This document shows positions 8,343 through 15,976 of a stretch of 34,708 bases of DNA, in pieces. Where the stretch lies: NCBI GenBank assembly GCA_012034055.1, contig JAAUSG010000025.1:1-34708 (forward strand). Direction: 5' to 3'. Each line of letters opens with the position of its first letter. The first letter of the stretch is position 1. Position numbers and translations under genes: made by a program. This stretch comes from Leptolyngbyaceae cyanobacterium RU_5_1 (GTDB lineage: Bacteria > Cyanobacteriota > Cyanobacteriia > Leptolyngbyales > Leptolyngbyaceae). Under the pieces are notes generated by a model. It searched no databases, was not told where the DNA came from, and saw nothing but the letters and a program-made list of their open reading frames with translations.

Positions 8343-9386
8343 TTAGGGATTTGTTGTGACAGATGCCGTCTCTGGTTGATGCAGCGGCTTCGCTTCGGCT
8401 TGGGCTGGCTGCTGCGATCGCTGGAACATTTGGGACAGACTATCACGCTGATTAATCAAATAGATACTGACAAGAGTGATGCCAACGCCAATCCACTGGA
8501 TTTGGCTGAGCATTTCAGCCAGGAACAGATTGCCAAATAGCAGAGCAAATACGGGAGTCAGGAAGGTGAGGGAGCTGAGGCTGGTGAGGCTGCCGCTGGC
8601 GGCGAAGTAGAAGAACAAACCATAGGCGATCGCGCTGCCAAATATTGTCGAGTACCCCATCGCTACCCAGTTTGAGGGATCTAGATTTGCAACTTGAGCG
8701 GTTTCGACCTGGGATGAAAGCATAAACAGCGGCAGTCCACCCAGAATCATATGCCATCCGGTTGCGGCAATTGGATCGGCATGACGACTGACGTAGCGCA
8801 TGATTACGGTTCCGACTGCCATTGACAATGACGCCAGCAGCATCAACCATTGCCCATTCTGGAACAAGTCGTAGATCAGGTTGACACCGAGTTGAGAAAC
8901 ATCCACTGCTGCATTGCCCTGCAGCAAGCTGACAATCCAGTCATCTGGCAGCCCCAGCAAACTAATCCCCACAATCCCGAATCCCAAACCAAGCCAGCCC
9001 CATACACCAATCCGTTCCCCAAACAGCCAAAGCGCCATCAGCGCCACGGCTAAAGGCTGAGAGTCAATCATGACTGAACCCAAGCCAGCCCCTGTTCTGA
9101 CCAGTCCTTCCGCCAAAAAGCCTTGAAACAAAGTCCCGTCTACTAACGCAAACAGAGTAATCCATAACCATGCTGCCCATCCTTTCGGCTGGGGTCTACC
9201 CATAACTGATGCGGCTGCCAGCACCAGCAAACCGGCAGGCACAAGACGCACCCCTGCCATAAACAACGGCGTTGTGTTGGGAATCACACCTTTCATCGCA
9301 ACCATTGCCGTTCCCCAGAAGAAAAATGGGGCAATCAGCAACAGGGGGAAGAACGGCAGTTTGGATTCAGTGGGTGTTGAGGTCAT
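8343..9386 (-). CDS. EamA/DMT-superfamily permease
   Basis: This 347-residue integral membrane protein has about ten hydrophobic helices in two EamA repeats (roughly 14-150 and 180-310). The first repeat opens with FPLLLIAPFFFWGTAMVAMKG, typical of the family, and the second includes ATGWHMILGG and IFGSAIAYGLFFY. It presumably exports a metabolite or drug-like compound across the plasma membrane; the substrate cannot be inferred. The Gln/Ala/Pro-rich C-terminal tail (about 318-347) is cytoplasmic and probably disordered. The gene stands upstream of the DUF2283 remnant on the same strand. Confidence 0.9.
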   Translation of the reverse strand: MTSTPTESKLPFFPLLLIAPFFFWGTAMVAMKGVIPNTTPLFMAGVRLVPAGLLVLAAASVMGRPQPKGWAAWLWITLFALVDGTLFQGFLAEGLVRTGAGLGSVMIDSQPLAVALMALWLFGERIGVWGWLGLGFGIVGISLLGLPDDWIVSLLQGNAAVDVSQLGVNLIYDLFQNGQWLMLLASLSMAVGTVIMRYVSRHADPIAATGWHMILGGLPLFMLSSQVETAQVANLDPSNWVAMGYSTIFGSAIAYGLFFYFAASGSLTSLSSLTFLTPVFALLFGNLFLAEMLSQIQWIGVGITLVSIYLINQRDSLSQMFQRSQQPAQAEAKPLHQPETASVTTNP

Positions 9387-9872
9387 GAATTTGCACCTGG
9401 CGGGGTAGAAGCTTTGGAAGGCGATCGCAACGATCTTACATAAATCTAGATAATTATATACTTATGTTAAGTAACTTATAGTACTTTGTTCTCCAAATTA
9501 TCCAGGACTAAGGCGATTTCTGAGAGAAAACATCCCGTTTGGTAGGGGTAGAGTTTGCCAGAGTCTTTGCATCAAGCCGATCGCTTTAATGCCAAACCTG
9601 CCCCTACGGGTATTTTGTTTGCTAGAAATCTCCTTAGCCTGCGATTATGACAAGCCAGCGCAAGATAGGGCACACTAGAAAGTATTCACCCTGATGCTAA
9701 ACCACGTCCAGCTCGGAATCTGTAGCTTTCCCCTAAGAAAACTCCAGGTCTGGGCGTGGACAAGGTTTAGATTCAGGCAGGTGCCTCTATTCCGTTGTGC
9801 GATGACAAGCGCGAGGAATTGAGTCATTTCAGTCCTCATCTTTTGTTACACACTCTAATCACTCACTAAATT
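9387..9872. other. Divergent spacer between DMT transporter and sppA
   Basis: The 486-bp spacer separates divergent genes. It holds an AT-rich stretch at about 9440-9485 that probably contains the transporter promoter, the inverted-repeat element at 9504-9640, and an imperfect hairpin from CTAAACCACGTCCAG (about 9698) to CTGGGCGTGG...GGTTTAG (about 9770) in the sppA leader. No gene is seen. Confidence 0.5.
9504..9640. repeat. 137-bp inverted-repeat element
   Basis: The left end AGGACTAAGGCGATTTCTGA (9504-9523) pairs with the right end: the reverse complement of 9612-9640 begins AGGCTAAGGAGATTTCTAG. The similarity extends over about 29 bases with a few mismatches and one gap. The interior contains TAGGGGTAG and CCTGCCCCTAC, which can also pair. 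This is the form of a non-autonomous element or a large hairpin repeat. No coding capacity and no obvious target duplication are seen. Confidence 0.55.
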
Positions 9873-10712
9873 ATGGTCTGGCCCCTAAAGCCTCGCTTTC
9901 GTAAACAAATTGCTCGAATTGAAATTAACGGCGTGATTGCCGGAGCAACCCGTAAACGGATTCTGGAAGCCCTTAAAACGGTAGAAGAACGAAAATTTCC
10001 AGCCCTGTTATTACGGATTGACAGTCCTGGAGGAACGGTCGGCGATTCTCAGGAAATCTACACGGCTTTGAAGCGGCTACAAGAAAAGCTCAAGATTGTG
10101 GCTAGTTTTGGCAATATTTCCGCATCGGGCGGGGTCTACATTGGCATGGGTGCTCAACACATCATGGCTAATCCTGGCACAATCACGGGCAGCATTGGCG
10201 TCATTCTGCGCGGCAACAACCTGGAGCGCTTACTGGAGCGAGTAGGTGTGTCGTTCAAAGTTGTCAAGTCTGGTCCTTATAAGGATATCTTGGCGTTCGA
10301 TCGCGAGATGACCGAATCCGAGCGCAATATCTTGCAAGAACTGATCGATATCAGCTACCAGCAGTTTGTGCAAACCGTTGCAGACGCTCGTAAACTGGCA
10401 GTGGATACCGTCAGGAGTTTTGCCGATGGTCGCATTTTCACCGGACAGCAAGCACTGGAGTTAGGAGTTGTGGATCGGCTGGGAACGGAAGAAGATGCCC
10501 GACGCTGGGCCGCCGAACTGGCAGGACTCGACCCAGAAAAGACTCGCTGCTTCACCCTGGAAGAGCGCAAACCCCTGCTGAATCGCCTTATTTCCAGAGA
10601 TACCAGCACCTTCAGCCAGGTTCGCAATTTACCTGGATTTACAGCTGGCGCTGAATGGCTAGAATTCGAGTTATCAATGAACGGATTACCGTTGTGGCTT
10701 TATCGGCCGTAG
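9873..10712 (+). CDS. sppA: Signal peptide peptidase SppA, S49 family
   Basis: This 279-residue serine protease degrades cleaved signal peptides in or at the membrane. The SDH fold includes LLLRIDSPGGTV (46-57), the nucleophile Ser85 in SASGGVY, and the general base Lys137 in SGPYKD. The Ser-Lys spacing of 52 residues equals that of the Bacillus SppA Ser147-Lys199 dyad. It is the short, single-domain form. There is no N-terminal transmembrane helix, only a basic peptide (KPRFRKQ), so it may be peripheral or soluble. The start is followed directly by the conserved IARIEINGVI strand. It stands alone between a repeat element and a tandem repeat. Confidence 0.93.
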   Translation: MVWPLKPRFRKQIARIEINGVIAGATRKRILEALKTVEERKFPALLLRIDSPGGTVGDSQEIYTALKRLQEKLKIVASFGNISASGGVYIGMGAQHIMANPGTITGSIGVILRGNNLERLLERVGVSFKVVKSGPYKDILAFDREMTESERNILQELIDISYQQFVQTVADARKLAVDTVRSFADGRIFTGQQALELGVVDRLGTEEDARRWAAELAGLDPEKTRCFTLEERKPLLNRLISRDTSTFSQVRNLPGFTAGAEWLEFELSMNGLPLWLYRP

Positions 10713-10720
10713 GCGGAGAG

Positions 10721-10772
10721 GTGGGGATGAAGGGTGAAGGGATGAAGGGATGAAGGGTGAAGGGATGAAGGG
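10721..10772. repeat. Short tandem repeat after sppA
   Basis: Alternating units GGGATGAA and GGGTGAA run for about seven copies right after the sppA stop. This is the heptamer-like short tandem repeat common in cyanobacterial spacers. A pyrimidine-rich counterpart (TCTCTTCATCTCTTAATCCC) follows at about 10873-10905. Confidence 0.75.
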
Positions 10773-10860
10773 TAGTGTTCCAGACCTGTGGTTAACCTGT
10801 TGTAGGGACGTTGTATGTAAGGTTCCTCACGGACGGAAACAACATCTTTGAAACACGACC
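10772..10860 (+). repeat. Left inverted copy flanking aroH
   Basis: The sequence runs from GTAGTGTTCCAGACCTGTGG to TTTGAAACACGACC. Its reverse complement recurs at 11548-11636 with about four fifths identity by eye. The middle includes TAGGGACGTTGTATGTAAGG, a form of the widespread cyanobacterial repeat around GTAGGGACGTT. The two copies face each other across aroH. Confidence 0.7.
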
Positions 10861-11071
10861 GAGTGCCTTTTATCTCTTCATCTCTTAATCCCTTTATCTC
10901 TTAATCACCTCTACCCTCCATTTCCTACTCCCCACTTCCACGGCTGACGTTCGGTGATATTTCAGCCATGATTCAGAGATAGGGTTAATCCACTACCCTT
11001 ATTTAGATACCTATTTTGTTCTCTCTAGGATATTATCAACATCTGTTTTGAAACGTGTGGAGGATGCAAGC

Positions 11072-11464
11072 GTGGGTTGGCGAGTCCGAGCAATTCGGGG
11101 TGCAACAACAGTGGCAGAGAATTCCGTTGCGGCGATGCGAGAAGCTGTACACGAACTTTTAGATGAGCTGGAATCCCGGAACCACCTGGATATGGAGGAG
11201 GTAGTCAGCGTCACCTTTTCTGTGACTCGTGATTTGGATGCCATTTTCCCGGCCGCGATCGCCCGTGAACGCCCCCACTGGTCCAATGTGCCCCTCCTTG
11301 ATGTCCAGCAGATGTATGTCGAGGGCAGTTTAGAACGCTGTATTCGCTTTCTGATTCACTTCAACACCCCCGATCCAAATATCGAAATTTACCACCCCTA
11401 CCTGCGCCAAGCCAGAAATCTGCGTCCTGATTGGACGTTGGCTCAGGCAGCATTGTCAAAGTAG
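11072..11464 (+). CDS. aroH: Chorismate mutase, AroH type
   Basis: This 130-residue monofunctional chorismate mutase converts chorismate to prephenate for Phe/Tyr synthesis. I place the start at the GTG at 11072 because GGAGGA lies 7 bases before it; the longer TTG frame adds eight residues of no family likeness. An ungapped match to Bacillus subtilis AroH keeps Arg9 (Arg7 there), Arg65 (Arg63), Arg92 (Arg90) and Tyr110 (Tyr108). However, Glu78 is replaced by Gln80 and Cys75 by Asp77, so the carboxylate has moved one helix turn. The protein should form the trimeric pseudo-alpha/beta-barrel and be cytosolic. The gene is monocistronic and bracketed by inverted repeat copies. Confidence 0.93.
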   Translation: MGWRVRAIRGATTVAENSVAAMREAVHELLDELESRNHLDMEEVVSVTFSVTRDLDAIFPAAIARERPHWSNVPLLDVQQMYVEGSLERCIRFLIHFNTPDPNIEIYHPYLRQARNLRPDWTLAQAALSK

Positions 11465-11547
11465 AGCGATGAGAAGATGGGTACTAGACCCTTTCCGTCC
11501 TTTCAACCGAATATAAACTTCAGATGCGGACAACAGTCCCAACAGGG

Positions 11548-11636
11548 GGTCGTGTTTCAAAAATGTTGTTTTCATCCGTAGGAGACGTTACATATAACGT
11601 CCCTACCGAAGGTCAACCACACGTCTGGAACATTAC
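11548..11636 (-). repeat. Right inverted copy flanking aroH
   Basis: This is the reverse-orientation partner of 10772-10860. It contains the imperfect palindrome GTAGGAGACGTTACATATAA followed by CGTCCCTAC (11578-11606), a member of the common GTAGGGACGTT repeat family. Outer segments (CGTGTTTCAAAAATGTTGTT, CGTCTGGAACATTACC) also match the left copy, so the unit is longer than the core palindrome. Confidence 0.7.
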
Positions 11637-11736
11637 CATCTCGTTGACATCCCAATAAGTTATTGAGAGGATGGCCGGGGAAACCGCGATCGCCTGCTGT
11701 AAGGGCAACGATAGATTTGTTTAATCCGGAAATTTT

Positions 11737-13665
11737 ATGGTGCAAACTCCTCCATCCCAGTTTTCAGATGAGCAATACAAGGTTGAAAATCCTCAAGCGG
11801 AAGTCGAGACCATCATTGAAGCACCTCGGTCAGATACGGATATTGACCTGGAGTTTCTTTACACCAGAGATATTGAGTTTCGCCAAGAGACCATCTACTT
11901 CATTGTTGTTGACCGCTTCCACGATGGCGATCCGGATAATAGTGAAGGTCCTAATCCGGAGCTGTATGACCCGAATGGACAGGATTGGGGCAAATACTGG
12001 GGGGGTGACCTGCAAGGCATTATTGATAAGTTGGACTACCTGAAAAATATGGGGGTAACCGCCGTTTGGCTGACTCCATTATTTGAGCAAGTAGAAAAAC
12101 TGTTTATCCAAAGTGCTGCGATTCATGGTTACTGGACAAGAGATTTTAAGCGGCTAAATCCACGCTTTATCGCCGCTGATGATGAACCGTCATTGAACAA
12201 GAGCCAGGAGCAGAAGAACACCGTTTTTGACCGTCTGATCAGCGAATTGCACAAGCGAAATATGAAACTGGTGCTGGATACTGTCTGCAATCACAGTACT
12301 CCAGACACGGGCGATGGCAAAGGTGAACTATACGATGATGGAGTCAAAATTGCAGATTTCAACAATGACGATCGCCACTGGTATCACCATTATGGGGAGG
12401 TCACTGATTGGGAAGATGACTGGCAGGTGCAAAACTGTGAACTATCAGGACTGGCAACGTTTAACGAAAACAATATTGAATATCGAAACTACATTAAGTC
12501 AGCCATTAAGCAGTGGCTTGATCGCGGGGTCGATGCACTCCGAGTAGACACGGTTAAGCACATGCCAATCTGGTTTTGGCAAGAGTTTAATGCGGATATC
12601 CAATTGCACAAACCGGATGTGTTCATCTTCGGTGAATGGATCTATAGCCATCCCAGTGACGATCGCTCGGTTGAATTTGCTAATCACTCCGGCATGACGA
12701 TGCTGGACTTTGGACTCTGTGTTGCGATTCGAGCCGCGCTAGCTCAAGGAGCAGAAGATGGATTCCATCTGATTCAGGATATTTTGAACGAAGACCATCG
12801 CTACAACGGGGCGACAGAGTTAATTACGTTTATTGATAACCATGATATGTCCCGGTTTCAGTCCTTGAATCCAGACCCAGACATGCTCAGGGTCGCGATC
12901 GCTCTAATCATGACCTCGCGTGGAATTCCCTGCATCTACTACGGCACTGAGCAGTATCTCCACAACGATACAGAGGGTGGCAACGATCCCTACAATCGCC
13001 CCATGATGGATCGTTGGGACACTGATACAGAAGTTTATCGGGCTATCCGATTGCTATCTGGATTACGGCGACTCAACCCAGCCCTGTCGATGGGTAGCCA
13101 GTGGCAAAAGTACATCACACCCGACGTTTACTGTTATGTGCGGCGCTACCGCGATTCCATTTGCTTTGTTGCCATGAACCGGGGCGAAGCCATTACGGTG
13201 GAAGAAGTCGATACCGAGCTGCCAGACGGCGAACATACCTGTGTGCTGACTCACTGCAAATATGAAGTCAAAGATGGCAAGATTCGTGATTTGCAGCTTG
13301 AAGCACGGGGTATTGTTGTCATCAGTCATGTTGGGGGGCGCATAAAAGCCCAAACGATCGTACGAGCACAACTCAATGCGGTACAAACCCAACCCGGTGA
13401 AACCATTGTCATTACTGGGAATTGTCCTGAACTGGGTAATTGGGATATTGCTAAGGCGTTTCCACTGGAATATATCAATCCCAACACCTGGTTTGCTGAA
13501 ATTCCCTTCGACGAGAGTGCTGGCAAGCTGATCAACTACAAATACGCCATGTGGCGCGAAGGACAAGCCCCACTGCAGGAAAATTTAGTGGCGCGTCGTT
13601 GGGTGATTGCCAACGAAGGTACTGTGAAGTGGCGTGATTCCTGGTCATCTGGACGAGAGTCGTAG
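11737..13665 (+). CDS. GH13 alpha-amylase/CGTase-like enzyme with C-terminal CBM20
   Basis: This 642-residue glycoside hydrolase acts on alpha-1,4-glucan. The TIM barrel has DTVCNHS (region I, 181-187), the nucleophile Asp271 in LRVDTVKHM, the acid/base Glu300 in FIFGEW, and the transition-state stabiliser Asp370 in FIDNHD. YFIVVDRFHDGD and the GGDLQGI segment resemble cyclodextrin glucanotransferases and related maltogenic enzymes. The last ~110 residues, from about 530, form a CBM20 starch-binding domain (TIVITGNCPELGNW). The N-terminus is acidic and has no signal peptide, so it probably acts on cytoplasmic glycogen or maltodextrin. Whether it hydrolyses or transglycosylates cannot be told here. 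It stands alone after aroH. Confidence 0.9.
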   Translation: MVQTPPSQFSDEQYKVENPQAEVETIIEAPRSDTDIDLEFLYTRDIEFRQETIYFIVVDRFHDGDPDNSEGPNPELYDPNGQDWGKYWGGDLQGIIDKLDYLKNMGVTAVWLTPLFEQVEKLFIQSAAIHGYWTRDFKRLNPRFIAADDEPSLNKSQEQKNTVFDRLISELHKRNMKLVLDTVCNHSTPDTGDGKGELYDDGVKIADFNNDDRHWYHHYGEVTDWEDDWQVQNCELSGLATFNENNIEYRNYIKSAIKQWLDRGVDALRVDTVKHMPIWFWQEFNADIQLHKPDVFIFGEWIYSHPSDDRSVEFANHSGMTMLDFGLCVAIRAALAQGAEDGFHLIQDILNEDHRYNGATELITFIDNHDMSRFQSLNPDPDMLRVAIALIMTSRGIPCIYYGTEQYLHNDTEGGNDPYNRPMMDRWDTDTEVYRAIRLLSGLRRLNPALSMGSQWQKYITPDVYCYVRRYRDSICFVAMNRGEAITVEEVDTELPDGEHTCVLTHCKYEVKDGKIRDLQLEARGIVVISHVGGRIKAQTIVRAQLNAVQTQPGETIVITGNCPELGNWDIAKAFPLEYINPNTWFAEIPFDESAGKLINYKYAMWREGQAPLQENLVARRWVIANEGTVKWRDSWSSGRES

Positions 13666-13724
13666 AGAAGTACAAGGTACAGGGTTATTGGTTCCTCTGC
13701 CTACAGGGGTTGAGAATGATCAGG

Positions 13725-13828
13725 TGCAGGCTGATGACAGTTTTGAGGGTTTTCAACCCCTCAAAACATACTAAAAATGGGTTTTGCAGATTTGAGGGAT
13801 ACTCAAATCTATCCTGACGGATTACTAG
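13725..13828. repeat. CTAGT-ended repeat copy with two hairpins
   Basis: Hairpin 1 is TTTTGAGG (13741-13748) with CCTCAAAA (13759-13766). Hairpin 2 is AGATTTGAG (13788-13796) with CTCAAATCT (13802-13810). The right end ATCCTGACGGATTACTAG (13811-13828) matches the right end of the copy at 25691-25798, and the linker ACTAAAAATGGGTTTTG is nearly identical. The left terminus has decayed. Hairpin 1 lies about 75 bp past the amylase stop and may serve as its terminator. Confidence 0.65.
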
Positions 13829-13980
13829 TCTTAAATCAGTCGCGGCGCGATCGCCATTAGCTAAACCATAAACTCACCGGGATGGGCAGTCCGCTCATCC
13901 CAGTTTGATGTTCAAGGCTTGATCGGCAGCCCAAGCCACTTGTTAACCAGTTTAGGCTTGTAGATTGGACACATACCTCT

Positions 13981-14020
13981 AAAAAAATCGCCTGACCCCT
14001 TAAAGCCCCCAGGGTCAGGC
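13981..14020 (-). terminator. Rho-independent terminator
   Basis: A nine-pair GC-rich stem with a loop of about 13 nt and a seven-U run lies on the minus strand. On the plus strand the stem would lack a U-tract, so the direction is clear. Confidence 0.7.
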
Positions 14021-14109
14021 AGTCTACCTGTAAGGACGCTTTCCTAAGCGAAAAAACTAAACCAACGTAGTTGCCCCCTAGTTGTTTAGCTCTTCCGAGT
14101 GCGTTCCTC
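13981..14109 (-). ncRNA. Candidate small RNA with intrinsic terminator
   Basis: On the minus strand a 9-bp stem GCCTGACCC/GGGTCAGGC (14020-14012 with 13998-13990) is followed by GATTTTTTT, a good rho-independent terminator. There is no coding gene upstream that it could serve. A TAAAAT -10 at 14121-14116 would start a transcript near 14109, giving about 130 nt. A second hairpin CGCTTAGGAAAGCG lies inside. A CTCGGAAG stretch near the 5' end faintly recalls the conserved motif I remember for Yfr2-type cyanobacterial RNAs; I could not verify that. The promoter is weaker evidence than the terminator. Confidence 0.45.
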
Positions 14110-14273
14110 AGATGTATTTTAATTTTGCTGCATTTGTACAAGAAATCCATCCGCATGATCCGAATTTTTGCCAAATTTACTAGAGTTTTTGATTTTTATT
14201 GAGTAAGCATATATTATTTTTCCAATGAAATCAAACGAGGAGTAGCTACTATAGGGAGTTTGCGGGGTAAGTG

Positions 14274-14341
14274 GGTCGATGAATCGAGTAGTGGTTTCCC
14301 ATCCACTGGACTACTGCTGCATTTGAGACCCCTGATCGACC
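14274..14341 (+). promoter_or_regulatory. Structured leader upstream of the membrane-protein gene
   Basis: GGTCGAT (14274-14280) pairs with ATCGACC (14335-14341), enclosing nested hairpins AGTAG/CTACT (14287-14291 with 14311-14315) or AGTGG/CCACT. The structure lies about 80 bp before the ATG at 14422. It does not match a riboswitch class I know. It could be a leader structure or a palindromic spacer repeat. Confidence 0.35.
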
Positions 14342-14421
14342 AGTCCAGTACAAATGTTAGGCTCGTAACATGCGATGACATTGATCTGACATAGCTATCT
14401 CCTTAACAACGTCTGTCTAGT

Positions 14422-15285
14422 ATGCTAATTCCACTGACTCGCAAAACATTTGAGGAACTCATCCCTGTTGTCGCAACAGGTGCTCAGTACACCTATTATT
14501 GGGGCAAACTGCGCGACCTGCTGCGCCGACTGCTGATCTCCGTCGTCGGTATATTTGCGGTTCTGATCATTCGCCTGATTATCGGAGATGGGTTTAATGA
14601 ATTCCTGCTCATCTGTGGGATTGTGGTTGGGCTGTATTGGCTTTGGGGACCTGTGCTATGGGCAAGCTTGCGTAATCTCGAATGCCGCAAATACAGCTAT
14701 TGTGGCTTCTGGCAAGGGCGAGTATTGGATTTTTATGTCACGGAGGAACTCATTGGGACCGAGGAAACCGTCAATAGTCGGGGAGATTTGGTCGTCGTTG
14801 AGAACCGTGAACGCTGTCTGAATCTAGAAGTGGGTGACGAAACCGATTTTTCGACTCGGCTGCAAGTTCCGCTCAAACGGAGTCATCGAGCGATCGACCT
14901 GGGCGATATCGCGGAAATGCTGGTGTTTTCCCATCGAGGTGACTTGAGTCGGATTGCTAAGACTTCGGATATTTACATTCCCGATCACAACCTCTGGGTG
15001 AGCGATTATCCTAATCTGCAGCGGGATGCCTTTATTGAGGTGAGTCGGCGCTTGAACGCTCGCATTCAAGCAGAATCTTTAGATCGCGAACAACCCCGAC
15101 AACGCAAGAGAACTCCCAAAAATCCATCTACGAAGGGTGCTCTGGTTCGCCGAGATAGCGATGAGGGACGTTATAACGAACGAGACAGCTATGCGCGGAG
15201 AGATAGCGATGAGCCAACCGATTATGCAGACCGCGATCGCCCCCGTCGTCAATCCTCTCGCCGCCGCCCCAAAATAGAATGGTAA
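14422..15285 (+). CDS. Two-helix membrane protein with charged C-terminal tail
   Basis: This 287-residue cyanobacterial protein is often database-labelled a phosphate ABC transporter permease. That label is not supported: there are only two hydrophobic helices (about 37-54 and 60-82) and no permease EAA loop. A beta-rich domain (about 90-215) follows, with YCGFWQGRVLDFYVTEE, HRAIDLGDIAEML and IYIPDHNLWVSDYP. The tail from about 222 is Arg/Asp/Ser-rich and contains two copies of RRDSDE (in VRRDSDEGRYNE and ARRDSDEPTDYA). It is probably a plasma or thylakoid membrane protein with a cytoplasmic domain and disordered tail. Function is unknown. Confidence 0.75.
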   Translation: MLIPLTRKTFEELIPVVATGAQYTYYWGKLRDLLRRLLISVVGIFAVLIIRLIIGDGFNEFLLICGIVVGLYWLWGPVLWASLRNLECRKYSYCGFWQGRVLDFYVTEELIGTEETVNSRGDLVVVENRERCLNLEVGDETDFSTRLQVPLKRSHRAIDLGDIAEMLVFSHRGDLSRIAKTSDIYIPDHNLWVSDYPNLQRDAFIEVSRRLNARIQAESLDREQPRQRKRTPKNPSTKGALVRRDSDEGRYNERDSYARRDSDEPTDYADRDRPRRQSSRRRPKIEW

Positions 15286-15316
15286 GGGTTCGGTATCCAT
15301 TGCAACCGCGATCGCT

Positions 15317-15343
15317 CAATCCAAAATCGAAAATCCAAAATCC
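15317..15343. repeat. Short tandem repeat AATCCAAAATCGAAA
   Basis: Consecutive units of AATCCAAA and ATCGAAA type lie between the convergent membrane-protein and cobH genes. This is a heptamer-type short tandem repeat typical of cyanobacterial spacers. Confidence 0.65.
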
Positions 15344-15346
15344 GTA

Positions 15347-15976
15347 TTAGCCGATTCCATTCCGTTCCTGTCCATAGGCCTGCCACGCGAGATCAACCAG
15401 TCCACTAACAATGGCGGCGGCAACAACCGCGCTCCCTTTCCGTCCCTCCACTCGAATGTGAGGAACCAGAGACTCTGCCAATCGCTCTTTTGCCGTATCT
15501 GCCCCAATAAAGCCAGAGGGAGTGCCAATTACCAAAGCAGGACGAATTTCCTCCGCTTCAATCAGCTCCGAGATGGCCGTTAGCGCTGTTTGTGCCTGCC
15601 CCACGACAAAGATGCCTTCAGGATAGCGTCGCGCCAACGTTTCAATTCCCCAGGCAGCACGGGTTTTCTCCTTTTGAGGGCGGGTCAATGCTTCCATGCT
15701 GCAGTACACCGGATTAGAAAAGGTGTTTTGAATTGTCGTTGCAATACCGACCTGAACCATCGGTACGTCTACCACAATCGTTGTCCGAGCTGCCAGCGCC
15801 GCCGCCCCCGATTGCAGCGCCAGTTCAGAAAAGCGAATCAGTGATTTGTACTCAAAATCTGCCGTGGCATAAATAACTCGACGAACGATTTCGTATTCAG
15901 CTAGCGACAGCGTGTGCTCACCAATCTCGCGATCAATGATGGCCAAACTTTGGGCATCCGTAACATGCCATTCCAT
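15347..15976 (-). CDS. cobH: Precorrin-8X methylmutase
   Basis: This 209-residue enzyme (CobH/CbiC) moves a methyl group from C-11 to C-12 of precorrin-8 to give hydrogenobyrinate or the cobalt form, in the corrin pathway to cobalamin or pseudocobalamin. I use the ATG at 15976 (MEWHVTDAQSLAII), which gives the usual family length; a TTG 33 bp upstream lacks a ribosome binding site. Diagnostic blocks are TTIVVDVPMVQVGI, NPVYCSMEA, EGIFVVGQAQTAL and GTPSGFIGA. The position I align with the catalytic His43 of Pseudomonas CobH (normally RVIH) reads RVIY here, Tyr36. The gene is not clustered with other cob genes. Confidence 0.93.
   Translation of the reverse strand: MEWHVTDAQSLAIIDREIGEHTLSLAEYEIVRRVIYATADFEYKSLIRFSELALQSGAAALAARTTIVVDVPMVQVGIATTIQNTFSNPVYCSMEALTRPQKEKTRAAWGIETLARRYPEGIFVVGQAQTALTAISELIEAEEIRPALVIGTPSGFIGADTAKERLAESLVPHIRVEGRKGSAVVAAAIVSGLVDLAWQAYGQERNGIG

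Larger units (their letters stand above)
13666..14421. other. 756-bp spacer with repeat, candidate RNA and structured leader
   Basis: No protein gene is supported here. From left to right it holds a degenerate copy of the CTAGT-ended repeat (about 13725-13828), a HIP1 site near 13848, a candidate minus-strand small RNA ending at 13981, an AT-rich promoter-like stretch (about 14185-14220) and a hairpin-rich leader before the membrane-protein gene. A 105-codon minus frame (13857-14174) crosses the terminator and is rejected. Confidence 0.6.

Noticed and set aside
13857-14174. 105-codon open frame on the minus strand
   Set aside because: It runs through a clear intrinsic terminator and a candidate RNA, and has no ribosome binding site or recognisable motif.
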